Shown: one piece after another, positions 1 to 7,807 of the stretch
How positions within the stretch are numbered: position 1 is the stretch's first letter
Layout: every line of letters starts with the position of its first letter
DNA from: Novosphingobium acidiphilum DSM 19966
GTDB taxonomy: Bacteria; Pseudomonadota; Alphaproteobacteria; Sphingomonadales; Sphingomonadaceae
Reading direction: 5' to 3'
Assembly (NCBI RefSeq): GCF_000429005.1
Contig: NZ_AUBA01000015.1
Span: 38,107-102,106, forward strand
Length of the DNA: 64,000 nucleotides
Notes under the pieces: model-generated
What the model was told of the DNA's origin: nothing
The model's database searches: none
The model's input: only the letters and a program-made list of their open reading frames with translations
Position numbers and translations under genes: made by a program

Positions 1-909
1 GATCGAAATGTCGGGATAGTGCGCGGCCAAGGTGCCGGCCGGATCGAATTCGGGCAAAGGCCGGATCTTGGTCGCATAGTCACAGGCGAAAAACAGCGGA
101 AACGAGTACCGTTCGGCCTGCACCTTGCGCACGCGGTGCGTGGTGGCGACACATTGCCCGGCGGTCATCACTTCCAGCATGTCGCCGACATTGATCACGA
201 ACAGCTCTTCCCCGTCGACCTCCATCGGCGGCGCATCGATCCATTGGCCCAGGCCGTTCAGCACTTCGAGCCCCGGCTGGTCGGCCAGCAGCAGCGTAAA
301 GCATTCATAATCGGTGTGCGCGCCAATCCCCGGCGCATCCTCGGCGCTTAGGTCGACCGGGTAATGGATCAGCCGCAGTTTTGACGGGGGGCACGTGACC
401 AGCGCGTCGAACGCGTGTTCATCCTGCCCCAGCGCCAGCGCGAATCCCTGGAACAGCTTGCGCCCCAGCGCAAACACATCGGCATAATAGGCATCGACCG
501 CTTCGCGAAATCCGGGCAGCGCCGGCCACTTGTTGCCCCCGATCAAGGGCTGGCCCGCGATGACGAACGGATGATCGTCCGCCGCCTCGAAACCGATATC
601 CCACGCCTCCTTCAGATCGGGGCGGCCGCTGCCGTACCATTCAGACCCTTCGGGCACATAGCCCTTGTGCCCGCGTCCCAGACCGATGTGGCAGGCCATC
701 TTCCAGTCGAGATCGTGGGCAAACAGCGTTGCCGCCGCCGCGCGCAGCCCGGCGATCCGTTCGGGTGCGATACCGTGGCCGCGGATGTAGAAAAACCCTA
801 CCTCGCGCGCGGCACGGCCCAGATCTTCGGCCACCGCCGCGCGCGCGGCCGGGTCGGCGCTGAACAGGCCGGTCACATCGATAATCGGCAAGCGGTCGAA
901 TGACGTCAT
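1..909 (-). CDS. Isopenicillin N synthase-like Fe(II)/2-oxoglutarate-type oxygenase (3' end outside window)
   Basis: The reading frame is open for 303 codons and runs off the window edge without a stop. It has the non-haem iron facial triad of this family: H198 and D200 in an HTD motif and H258 near the C-terminal part, followed by an RxS motif (R267, S269) that normally holds the 2-oxoglutarate carboxylate. The N-terminal part (residues 8-110) matches the DIOX_N type domain. The substrate cannot be read from sequence. The start ATG overlaps the stop of the upstream TIM-barrel gene (ATGA), so the two are translationally coupled. The family assignment is firm; a role in aromatic metabolism is only suggested by location. 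Confidence 0.85.
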   Translation of the reverse strand, partial: MTSFDRLPIIDVTGLFSADPAARAAVAEDLGRAAREVGFFYIRGHGIAPERIAGLRAAAATLFAHDLDWKMACHIGLGRGHKGYVPEGSEWYGSGRPDLKEAWDIGFEAADDHPFVIAGQPLIGGNKWPALPGFREAVDAYYADVFALGRKLFQGFALALGQDEHAFDALVTCPPSKLRLIHYPVDLSAEDAPGIGAHTDYECFTLLLADQPGLEVLNGLGQWIDAPPMEVDGEELFVINVGDMLEVMTAGQCVATTHRVRKVQAERYSFPLFFACDYATKIRPLPEFDPAGTLAAHYPDISI

Positions 910-1763
910 GCGCGGGCGCTCCATGCGGCAAAATGATCAAGCGTCGTTTGGGCCATCCACCGGTTCAATTCCCAGGTATCGGCCACAGGCGCGCGGGTGA
1001 ACGGCAACTGGTGGGTATAGCCATCGGGGCCGAATTCGGGCGTTACCGTGGTCACCGCGCGCCCTGCCGCGCGGTGCGTGGCCCACACGCGTTCCCACTG
1101 CGCCTGGTGCCAGGCCAATGCGGCGGCATATTCGGGCGCGGCCGGATGCGGCACTTGCGGCCCCTGGTCATAGCCGACGCGCGCCTGCACATGATGCACG
1201 CGTGACAGAAATGGCGCCAGATCGTCGGCGGGATGATCCAGCAGGCGCTCGCACACCACCACCCAGTGGCTGAGATCGGCGGTGAAGCGCAACGCCGGCA
1301 CCTGCGCGATCACCTCGAGCGCGACCCACGGGCTATACAGCGATGTCGCACGGTGAATTTCAAAGCTGCACGTGATGCCCGCAGTCTCGGCCAGGTCCTG
1401 CGCCCGGCCAAAAAAATCGACCTGCGCGCCCAGCGCCCAGCGGTCATTGCCTGGCAGAACATTGATGAACCGCGCGCCCGCCACGCGCGCGCCCTCGATC
1501 GCCTCGGCCAGCCGGTCAAGGTGCTGTGCCGGCGTCCATGCCTGATCGGGGATGACATCGCCGCCGGTGAACACCACCGCGATATAGCCCAACCCCTCGG
1601 CCTCCAGCGCCGATTTCAGCGCAAGCCGCGCGGCGCGATCGGCAGGCAGCCGCGCCTCAACCCCGACAAAGCGGTTTTCGCGGCATTGCGCACCACACCG
1701 CGCCCAGTCGGCACCTGCGCCGGTGGGCCACCCCCACAGCGAACGAAACAATTCCAGATCCAT
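906..1763 (-). CDS. Sugar phosphate isomerase/epimerase-type TIM-barrel protein
   Basis: This 285-residue protein has the AP-endonuclease-2/xylose-isomerase-like TIM-barrel pattern. Candidate metal ligands are E135 (SFEIHR), D163 (TADLSHW), H190/H191 and E243 (TPEFGPDGY). The superfamily includes sugar epimerases, hydroxypyruvate isomerase and 3-dehydroshikimate dehydratase, which makes protocatechuate. Proximity to the lig genes makes the last activity conceivable, but no diagnostic residue was identified. It is the first gene of a two-gene minus-strand unit with the downstream iron oxygenase and shares an ATGA overlap with it. It diverges from the DUF427 gene. Confidence 0.8.
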   Translation of the reverse strand: MDLELFRSLWGWPTGAGADWARCGAQCRENRFVGVEARLPADRAARLALKSALEAEGLGYIAVVFTGGDVIPDQAWTPAQHLDRLAEAIEGARVAGARFINVLPGNDRWALGAQVDFFGRAQDLAETAGITCSFEIHRATSLYSPWVALEVIAQVPALRFTADLSHWVVVCERLLDHPADDLAPFLSRVHHVQARVGYDQGPQVPHPAAPEYAAALAWHQAQWERVWATHRAAGRAVTTVTPEFGPDGYTHQLPFTRAPVADTWELNRWMAQTTLDHFAAWSARA

Positions 1764-1870
1764 CGCCTGATCAGACCATCATGATCGCCCGACCGCAAGC
1801 ACCGATGACCAAGAGGGCGCGTTGACACCGGCCGCCCCTGCCCCGACGGTGTGCGCCAAGGAGACACACG

Positions 1871-2152
1871 ATGGTCGAAGCACGATGGAACGGCACCCTG
1901 ATCGCCAGCAGCGATGATACGGTAGTGGTCGAAGGCAATCACTATTTCCCGGCCGATGCGGTCGATGCCACGCTGCTGCGCCCCAGCACGACCACCACGT
2001 TCTGCCCGTGGAAGGGCACCGCGCATTACCACACGCTGCATGTCGACGGCGCCGACAACACCGATGCTGCGTGGTATTACCCCGATCCCAAGGACAAGGC
2101 CGCAGCGATCCGCGGCCGCATCGCGTTCTGGAAGGGCGTCAAAGTCGGCTAG
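1871..2152 (+). CDS. DUF427 domain-containing protein
   Basis: This is a complete 93-residue protein with the whole DUF427 fold pattern: N-terminal beta strands, a central FCPWKGTAHYHT segment around residues 45-56, and a C-terminal AAWYYPDP motif followed by a helix ending in FWKGVKVG. The molecular function of DUF427 is unknown. A clear ribosome binding site (AAGGAG) lies 8 bases before the ATG. The gene is convergent with ligI, and their ends overlap by 4 bases (2149-2152). It diverges from the TIM-barrel gene across about 107 bases that must contain both promoters. Confidence 0.85.
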   Translation: MVEARWNGTLIASSDDTVVVEGNHYFPADAVDATLLRPSTTTTFCPWKGTAHYHTLHVDGADNTDAAWYYPDPKDKAAAIRGRIAFWKGVKVG

Positions 2153-3024
2153 GCGCAATCCGCCCAATAGAGCGCGGTCGGATTGTCGACCAGCATCTGG
2201 TGCTGCAATTGCGCTGTGGGCGCGATGCGCGGGATCATGTCGACCAGATGGCCATCGTCGGGGATGGCATCCTGCATATTGGGGTGCGGCCAGTCGGTTC
2301 CCCACAGCGCACGGCCCGGGTAATCCGCCACCAGCGGTGCAACCGCCGCGGCAAAGGCGTTCCACGGATCGCCCGCAGGATCGAGCCGGTCGGGGCACGT
2401 CGCCTTGAACCAAATATCATCGCGCTGATCGAGCAGGTTGCGAAACGCCTTCATATCCGGCCCGTCGGGGCCCTGCGTCACATCGGGGCGCCCCATGTGG
2501 TCGATCACCAGCGGCACCGGGATCGCGTCGATGAAGCTGCGCATGTCATCAAGAATGTCAGCCTCGAAATAGATCACCACGTGCCAGCCTGCGGGCAACC
2601 GCCGGGCAACCTCGATAAACTTGTCCTTGGGCGCATCATCGACCAGCCGTTTCAGGAAATTGAAGCGGATGCCGCGGATGCCGCCGGCATGCATCGCATG
2701 CAGTTCGTCTTCGCCGATCGCCGGATCGACCACCGCAACACCGCGCGCGCGCCCCTGCGACCGTGCGATGGCATCGAGCGTGGCGGCGTTGTCGGTGCCG
2801 TGGCAACTGGCCTGTACGATCACGTTCCTGGCAAAGCCCAGATGATCGCGCAGCGCGAACAGCATGTCGGCGCCCGCATCTTCGGGCAGATACTTTGCCT
2901 TGGCGCTGAACGGAAATTGCGCTTGCGGGCCGAACACGTGGCAATGCGCATCGATCGCACCGGCGGGCGGGCGATAGCGCGGCTGTGACGGGGCGGCATG
3001 CCACGAAACGATCCGGTTGCTCAT
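2149..3024 (-). CDS. ligI: 2-pyrone-4,6-dicarboxylate hydrolase
   Basis: This 291-residue amidohydrolase opens 2-pyrone-4,6-dicarboxylate to 4-oxalomesaconate in the protocatechuate 4,5-cleavage pathway. Visible catalytic residues are the HxH pair H27/H29 (DAHCHVFGP), H176 (DHMGRPD) and D244 (GTDWPHPN). These match the SYK-6 LigI residues with a constant shift of four, as I recall the SYK-6 numbering. The frame is open much further upstream. ATG 3024 is chosen because it overlaps the ligU stop (ATGA) and gives the family length. It is the last gene of ligK-ligU-ligI. Confidence 0.95.
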   Translation of the reverse strand: MSNRIVSWHAAPSQPRYRPPAGAIDAHCHVFGPQAQFPFSAKAKYLPEDAGADMLFALRDHLGFARNVIVQASCHGTDNAATLDAIARSQGRARGVAVVDPAIGEDELHAMHAGGIRGIRFNFLKRLVDDAPKDKFIEVARRLPAGWHVVIYFEADILDDMRSFIDAIPVPLVIDHMGRPDVTQGPDGPDMKAFRNLLDQRDDIWFKATCPDRLDPAGDPWNAFAAAVAPLVADYPGRALWGTDWPHPNMQDAIPDDGHLVDMIPRIAPTAQLQHQMLVDNPTALYWADCA

Positions 3025-4079
3025 GCGAAGACCACTCCATCCATCAATTTGCGCGCCGTGCGCAGCAGCGCGGCGCTGACCACCGCGCCCGATCCATCGG
3101 TTTCCAGCACACAGCTCATTTCGCCGGTCGGGTGTTCGACCGACAGCGTCTTGCGCGCGCCGTCGGGCACGAGCGCCACGTCCGCCGCGGGCGATCCGGG
3201 CAGCAGGCACGCGGTTGCAACCGACACCGCGCCCAGCACGCCGATCGTGGCATGCGCACGATGCGGGATGAAACTGCGCACGCAGACGGTGCCGCCCGCG
3301 CGCGGTGGTGCGACCAGCATCATCTTGGGCACCGATGTGTCGGCCACATCGCCCAGGTTCATCATCGGGCCCGCGATCAGCCGGATCGCCTCGATCCGCG
3401 CCTTGAGCGGGTTCGCGCCATCCAGCCATTCGCGGTCTTCATAACCGGTAATGCCAAGGTCGGACGCCTTCATCACCACGCACGGCATGCCGTTGTCGAT
3501 CAAGGTAACGCCCACGCCCTCGATCATGTCGACCGTGTTGCCTGTGGGCAGCAGCGCGCCGCAGCTTGATCCCGCGGTGTCGCGAAACGCCAGCGGCACC
3601 GGCGCATGGGTGCCCGGCACACCGTCGATCGCGGCATCGCCGGCATATGTCAGCACCCCGCCCGGCGTCTGCACCGTGGCCACCGCGACTTGGCCGGTGT
3701 TTTCCATATGGATCGCCACGCGGGTTTCGCCCTCACACGCCGCGACCAGCCCGCGTTCGATCGCAAACGGACCCACGCCTGCCAGGATATTGCCGCAGTT
3801 TTGCGCGTCCGACACGATCGCCTGATCGACAAAAACCTGCAGGAACAGGTAATCGACATCGATCCCGTCGCGGTCAGAACGCGACACCACCGCCACTTTG
3901 CTGGTCAGGGGATCGGCACCGCCCATCCCGTCGATCTGGCGCGGATCGGGCGATCCCATCACCGCAAGCAGAAACGCATCACGCGCCGCGCGATCGGCGG
4001 GCAGTTCGTGTTTGAGGAAATAGCCGCCTTTCGACGTGCCGCCGCGCATCCACATGCAACGCGCTGCAATCTCAGACAT
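3021..4079 (-). CDS. ligU: 4-oxalomesaconate tautomerase (PrpF/GalD family)
   Basis: This 352-residue PrpF-family isomerase shows the family signature RGGTSKGGYF at residues 12-21 and a central SDAQNCGN segment that carries a cysteine typical of PrpF active sites. In SYK-6 the homologue LigU moves a double bond in (4E)-oxalomesaconate, giving the substrate that LigJ hydrates. GalD does the same in the Pseudomonas gallate pathway. It sits between ligK and ligI. Its ATG overlaps the end of ligK by 8 bases and its stop overlaps the ligI start, so the three genes are one translationally coupled operon. Context makes LigU more likely than 2-methylaconitate isomerase PrpF. Confidence 0.9.
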   Translation of the reverse strand: MSEIAARCMWMRGGTSKGGYFLKHELPADRAARDAFLLAVMGSPDPRQIDGMGGADPLTSKVAVVSRSDRDGIDVDYLFLQVFVDQAIVSDAQNCGNILAGVGPFAIERGLVAACEGETRVAIHMENTGQVAVATVQTPGGVLTYAGDAAIDGVPGTHAPVPLAFRDTAGSSCGALLPTGNTVDMIEGVGVTLIDNGMPCVVMKASDLGITGYEDREWLDGANPLKARIEAIRLIAGPMMNLGDVADTSVPKMMLVAPPRAGGTVCVRSFIPHRAHATIGVLGAVSVATACLLPGSPAADVALVPDGARKTLSVEHPTGEMSCVLETDGSGAVVSAALLRTARKLMDGVVFA

Positions 4080-4746
4080 ATTTCAGGCCTTCTTTTTCCA
4101 GCCGTTCGCGCATCTTGTACATGTCGAGGCCCAGGACCCCCGCGGCCAGCCTGGCACGTTTTTCGCCTTCGTTGGCTTCGCGCGCTTCGGCGGCGGCCAG
4201 CACCTCGGCGGCGCGGGCGCGCGGCACCACGCAAACGCCATCGTCATCGGCCACGATCACATCGCCCGGCATGACCGCTGCGCCCGCGCAGACCACCGGC
4301 ACATTGACCGAGCCGAGCGTGTTTTTCACCGTGCCTTGCGCAAACACCGCCTTGGACCAGACCGGAAACGCCATTTCGGTCAGATCGCGCACATCGCGCA
4401 CGCCCGCATCGATCACCAGCCCGCGACAGCCGCGCGCCTGTGCCGAGGTGGCCAGAAGATCGCCGAAATAACCGTCTTCGCACGGCGACGTCGGCGCCAG
4501 CACCATGATGTCGCCCGGTTGCAGTTGCTCGATCGCCACATGGATCATCCAGTTGTCGCCCGGAGGCGCGCTGATCGTCACCGCCGATCCGGCAATCCGC
4601 GCGCCGGCATAGATCGGCCGCATATGGCTGGCCAGCAGGCCGGTCCGGCCCTGCGCCTCGTGCACTGTGGCCACGCCGCACCGCGCCAGGCGATCGATAA
4701 TGTCTGCCGGGGCGCGTTCGATGGTCTGGACGACAATACCGCTCAT
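4072..4746 (-). CDS. ligK: 4-carboxy-4-hydroxy-2-oxoadipate aldolase / oxaloacetate decarboxylase
   Basis: This 224-residue class II aldolase of the RraA-like fold splits 4-carboxy-4-hydroxy-2-oxoadipate to pyruvate and oxaloacetate, the last step of the pathway. The VIDAGVRDVRDL segment carries R117 and D118, matching the conserved Arg-Asp pair of HMG/CHA aldolases (R123/D124 in the Pseudomonas enzyme). The frame is open 29 codons further upstream, but ATG 4746 (MSGIVVQT) gives the usual family length and leaves room for a regulatory region. It is the first gene of the ligK-ligU-ligI operon and diverges from the LysR regulator. Confidence 0.93.
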   Translation of the reverse strand: MSGIVVQTIERAPADIIDRLARCGVATVHEAQGRTGLLASHMRPIYAGARIAGSAVTISAPPGDNWMIHVAIEQLQPGDIMVLAPTSPCEDGYFGDLLATSAQARGCRGLVIDAGVRDVRDLTEMAFPVWSKAVFAQGTVKNTLGSVNVPVVCAGAAVMPGDVIVADDDGVCVVPRARAAEVLAAAEAREANEGEKRARLAAGVLGLDMYKMRERLEKEGLKYV

Positions 4747-4831
4747 GCTGTGTGCTCGCTTGGCAGGGGAAAACTTTGCGCCGGGTTGCGCCGCGCAAAC
4801 GACGAGGGGAAGGCGGAACTCTGGCCAGGCC

Positions 4832-4847
4832 ATTAGATTTCGCTAAT
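4832..4847. promoter_or_regulatory. Candidate LysR operator between ligK and ligR
   Basis: A perfect inverted repeat ATTAG-N6-CTAAT contains the T-N11-A signature of LysR-type binding sites. It lies 28 bases before the ligR start and 85 bases before ligK, in the divergent promoter region, where such regulators usually bind to control both directions. Assignment is by motif and position only. Confidence 0.55.
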
Positions 4848-4875
4848 CTCTGTGCTCGACCGCCACGGAGAATGG

Positions 4876-6024
4876 ATGGACATCTGGGATTATAATCTGC
4901 GCCACCTGACCGCCATCGGCCAGATTGCGCAGCTGGGAACGATGGGTGCGGCGGCACGCGCGGTAAACCTGACCCAGCCCGCGCTGACCCAGGCGCTGGC
5001 GCGGGTGGAAAACCAGCTGAACCTGCCGCTGTTCGAACGGCGCCACGACGGCATGGTACCAACGCCTGCAGCTGATCTGCTGGTGCCGCGCATCCGCGCC
5101 GCGCTCGATCACGCGATCAGCCCGCATGTCACCACGGCGCGCATGCGCGCACTGCTCGCGCTGGCCGACAGCGGCAGTTACCTGGGGGCAAGCCTGGCCA
5201 CCGGGCTGGCCGTCCCCACGCTGCACCGCGCGGTCAAGGACCTGTCGCTGTCACTGCGCAAGGTGCTGGTTGAACGGCGCAGCAATGCCGTCGTGCTGAC
5301 CGAGGCAGGGCAGACTTTGGCGCGCACGTTCCGGCTCGCACGGGTCGAGCTTGAGGCGGGGCTGGCCGAGATCGAGGCGCTGAAGGGCCGCGAGGTGCGG
5401 CGCATCACCATCGGCGCGATGCCGCTGTCGCGCGCGCGCATCCTGCCCGCAGCGGTGGCGCGGTTTCTCAAGCGCCATCCGCACGTGCGCATCGCGATTG
5501 CCGAAGGCGCACGCACCGAACTGGTCGAGCCGTTGCGCAATGGCGTGATCGACATGATGATCGGCGCACTGCGCCAGCCGCTGGTCGAACCCGACCTGGT
5601 GCAGACCGCGCTGTTCGAGGATGAACCGATCGTGGTGGCGCGCCATGACCATCCGTTGGGCAGCACGCGACCTGACTTGTCCGCGCTGGCCCGCCACCCG
5701 TGGATCCTGCCCGCGCGCGGCGCGCCGTTGCGCGACAAGTGGGAAGCGATGTTTGCCGAACGCGGCATGACGGCGCCGCCGGTGCCGGTCGAATCCGGTT
5801 CGGTCATGATCATTCGCCAGGTCCTGATCGAAAGCGATTTCCTGACTCTGGTCTCGCCCGACCAGGTTGCGGTTGAGCTTGAGGCGCGCTGGCTGTGCTC
5901 GCTCGGCACGCTGCCCAGCGCGTTCCACCGCGTGATCGGGGTCACCACGCGTGCTTCGTGGCGGCCAACCGCGGTGCAGGCCGAATTCCTTGCCGATCTG
6001 GACGCGGTCGCGGCACAGCGATAG
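4876..6024 (+). CDS. ligR: LysR-type regulator with two tandem DNA-binding domains (LigR-like)
   Basis: This 382-residue protein has a LysR winged helix-turn-helix at residues 8-72 (AAARAVNLTQPALTQALARVE). A second region at about 86-150 also reads as a LysR-type helix-turn-helix plus wing (ALADSGSYLGASLATG, LHRAVKDLS, VLTEAGQTLARTF). The substrate-binding domain starts near 175. Normal LysR proteins are about 300 residues, so the extra 80 fit a second domain. GGAG 5 bases before ATG 4876 favours that start over an in-frame GTG at 4852. Divergence from ligKUI suggests it controls the pathway, as LigR does in SYK-6. Confidence 0.8.
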   Translation: MDIWDYNLRHLTAIGQIAQLGTMGAAARAVNLTQPALTQALARVENQLNLPLFERRHDGMVPTPAADLLVPRIRAALDHAISPHVTTARMRALLALADSGSYLGASLATGLAVPTLHRAVKDLSLSLRKVLVERRSNAVVLTEAGQTLARTFRLARVELEAGLAEIEALKGREVRRITIGAMPLSRARILPAAVARFLKRHPHVRIAIAEGARTELVEPLRNGVIDMMIGALRQPLVEPDLVQTALFEDEPIVVARHDHPLGSTRPDLSALARHPWILPARGAPLRDKWEAMFAERGMTAPPVPVESGSVMIIRQVLIESDFLTLVSPDQVAVELEARWLCSLGTLPSAFHRVIGVTTRASWRPTAVQAEFLADLDAVAAQR

Positions 6025-6133
6025 GCGCGCCGCATACGTCAGATGACGCAGAGTGCCCGGCCCACCACAGGTGTATGCTGTTGCGGAGATTCTCCTATCG
6101 TCGCACACTGCGGCCGGCATTCCGGGGTCGGGT

Positions 6134-7102
6134 ATGAACGCACCATCAGGCATCGGCACAAGACGCGCAGGCGCACAGCGGCTGGGCACCTGGGACCGGC
6201 CAAAGGTTCAGGGCGGACCGGTCAAGCAGTTCATTTTTACCTGGTTCCAGCCGGTCGTGCTGGCAGCCATGATCGCGTTCTGGACCTTCGCGCCCGACAG
6301 ATATGCCACACCCGCGGTGGGCATCGGCATCGGCATCGCGTTCAAGGTGGTGTGCCTGGGGCTGGAATGGGTCAGCCAGCGGCACGCCAGCTGGCGCCTG
6401 ACGTGGAAGGAGCTGACCACCGATCTGTTCTATGTCGCGGTCAGCTACACGCTGGTCAAATACGCCGCAAAGCACATCGGCAGCGACGCGGCCGTCGACG
6501 CGATCAAGCATTATTGGAACATTCACACTGCCTGGGCGGGGCACTGGCCGTTTCTGCTGCAGGTTTTCGTCACGATGTTCGTGTTCGATTTCGGGCAATA
6601 CTGGATGCACCGCGCGATGCACAACTGGTACCCGCTGTGGCTGACCCACGCGCCGCACCATTACATCACCCAGCTAAACGTGCTGAAAGGCGCCATCGGC
6701 AATCCGATCGAAATTTTCCTGATCGGGTTGGGTATCGGCGGATTTCTGGATTTTCTGCCGCGTGCTGCGCTTGCGGCGGGGGGCATCGGGCTGGCCATCG
6801 ACATCTACAACCATGCCAATATCCGGTTCAACACCCCGCGCTGGTGGCTGTATCTGTTCAACACGGTCGAACACCACAGCCTGCACCACTGCCAGGATTA
6901 TGCCAGCACGCGGTGCAACTATGCCAACACCTTCATCGTTATCGACCGCATGTTCGGCACGTGCGTCGATGACGAGGCGGAACTGGTCGGCCAGGAAGGC
7001 GGGCGCCGCATGTCGATCCGCGAACAGATGCTCTATCCGTTTCTGCCGGTGATCGATCGCGTGCGCACCTGGCGCAGCCCGGCCGCGGTGCCCGCCGAAT
7101 GA
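6134..7102 (+). CDS. Sterol desaturase / fatty acid hydroxylase superfamily membrane protein
   Basis: This 322-residue membrane protein carries the histidine clusters that bind a di-iron centre in this superfamily: HRAMH (159-163), HAPHH (172-176), a single H227 and EHHSLHH (247-252). Hydrophobic stretches near residues 36-53, 62-78, 140-155 and 195-225 are likely membrane segments. Members hydroxylate or desaturate lipids such as sterols, fatty acids and carotenoids; the substrate here is unknown. The frame extends 27 codons upstream, but ATG 6134 starts the conserved region. It is translationally coupled (ATGA) to the next gene and lies between ligR and the ligJAB operon. Confidence 0.85.
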   Translation: MNAPSGIGTRRAGAQRLGTWDRPKVQGGPVKQFIFTWFQPVVLAAMIAFWTFAPDRYATPAVGIGIGIAFKVVCLGLEWVSQRHASWRLTWKELTTDLFYVAVSYTLVKYAAKHIGSDAAVDAIKHYWNIHTAWAGHWPFLLQVFVTMFVFDFGQYWMHRAMHNWYPLWLTHAPHHYITQLNVLKGAIGNPIEIFLIGLGIGGFLDFLPRAALAAGGIGLAIDIYNHANIRFNTPRWWLYLFNTVEHHSLHHCQDYASTRCNYANTFIVIDRMFGTCVDDEAELVGQEGGRRMSIREQMLYPFLPVIDRVRTWRSPAAVPAE

Positions 7103-7578
7103 GCGAACATGGGCTGTTGCGGCTGATCGACTGGATCTGGACCGTGCGCGGGGCCGTGCCGCTGGCGCCCGGGCAAACATGCGACACCGCCTTTGCCCGG
7201 CTGGATCCGTTGTTTCGCGAACCCGGCACGACCCGCCGGCGCGAAGGCGATACCCTGGTGTTCCACAAGTCCGATCCGCTGTCGCAGGATCCGATGGCGG
7301 TGTGGGATCGTGGCCACTTGCAGATCGTGGCGGGCCCAGCGCTGCACTATCGGCTTGCCAGCCGCGCGCTGGGGTTCTGCTTTCTGGCGCCTGCGCTTTT
7401 CCTGGGCCTGTCGCTGCTGCTTGAAACCGCACATGTTTCCGGGCGCGTGTTTGCCGGGTTTTTCGTCGCGCTTTATATCATCGGCCGCATGCTCGAGCCG
7501 TGGCTGGTTGCGGCGCGGCTTGCGCGGCTTCTTGCCGCCACGGATCAGGCCGACAATGCGGACAGTTGCCCCGCCTGA
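7099..7578 (+). CDS. Hypothetical membrane protein coupled to the hydroxylase
   Basis: I do not recognise this 159-residue protein. The first 85 residues look soluble. Residues 88-105 and 112-130 are hydrophobic and probably form a two-helix hairpin. The C-terminus is short and polar. Its ATG overlaps the stop of the desaturase-like gene (ATGA), so it probably acts with that membrane enzyme, perhaps as a small partner subunit. That is inference from gene order only. Confidence 0.7.
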   Translation: MSEHGLLRLIDWIWTVRGAVPLAPGQTCDTAFARLDPLFREPGTTRRREGDTLVFHKSDPLSQDPMAVWDRGHLQIVAGPALHYRLASRALGFCFLAPALFLGLSLLLETAHVSGRVFAGFFVALYIIGRMLEPWLVAARLARLLAATDQADNADSCPA

Positions 7579-7721
7579 ACCGGATCGAGCAACGTGGTAC
7601 GGCTGGGTTTCGCGATATCCCGTCAACACGGCTCCGGTTGTAGCATCGGCGTCGGCTGCCTGGCAGACAGCCGCGATTGGCGCCGTGCTTGATCGGGATC
7701 AATGCGCGGCGCGCCGCTTTG

Positions 7722-7741
7722 GCTAAACAGCCACACTTAGC
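7722..7741. promoter_or_regulatory. Inverted repeat upstream of the ligJAB operon
   Basis: GCTAA-N10-TTAGC is a perfect 5-bp inverted repeat, 67 bases before the first gene of the operon and within a 229-base non-coding stretch. Its half sites resemble the TTAG/CTAA half sites of the palindrome upstream of ligR but in the opposite orientation. It is a candidate regulator site for this operon, with modest support. Confidence 0.35.
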
Positions 7742-7807
7742 GTGATCTTATCGCCCGCAGCGCAATTGGATTGGCCGCGTGTCTCCGGTCACGGCAGGGA
7801 AGCGCGC

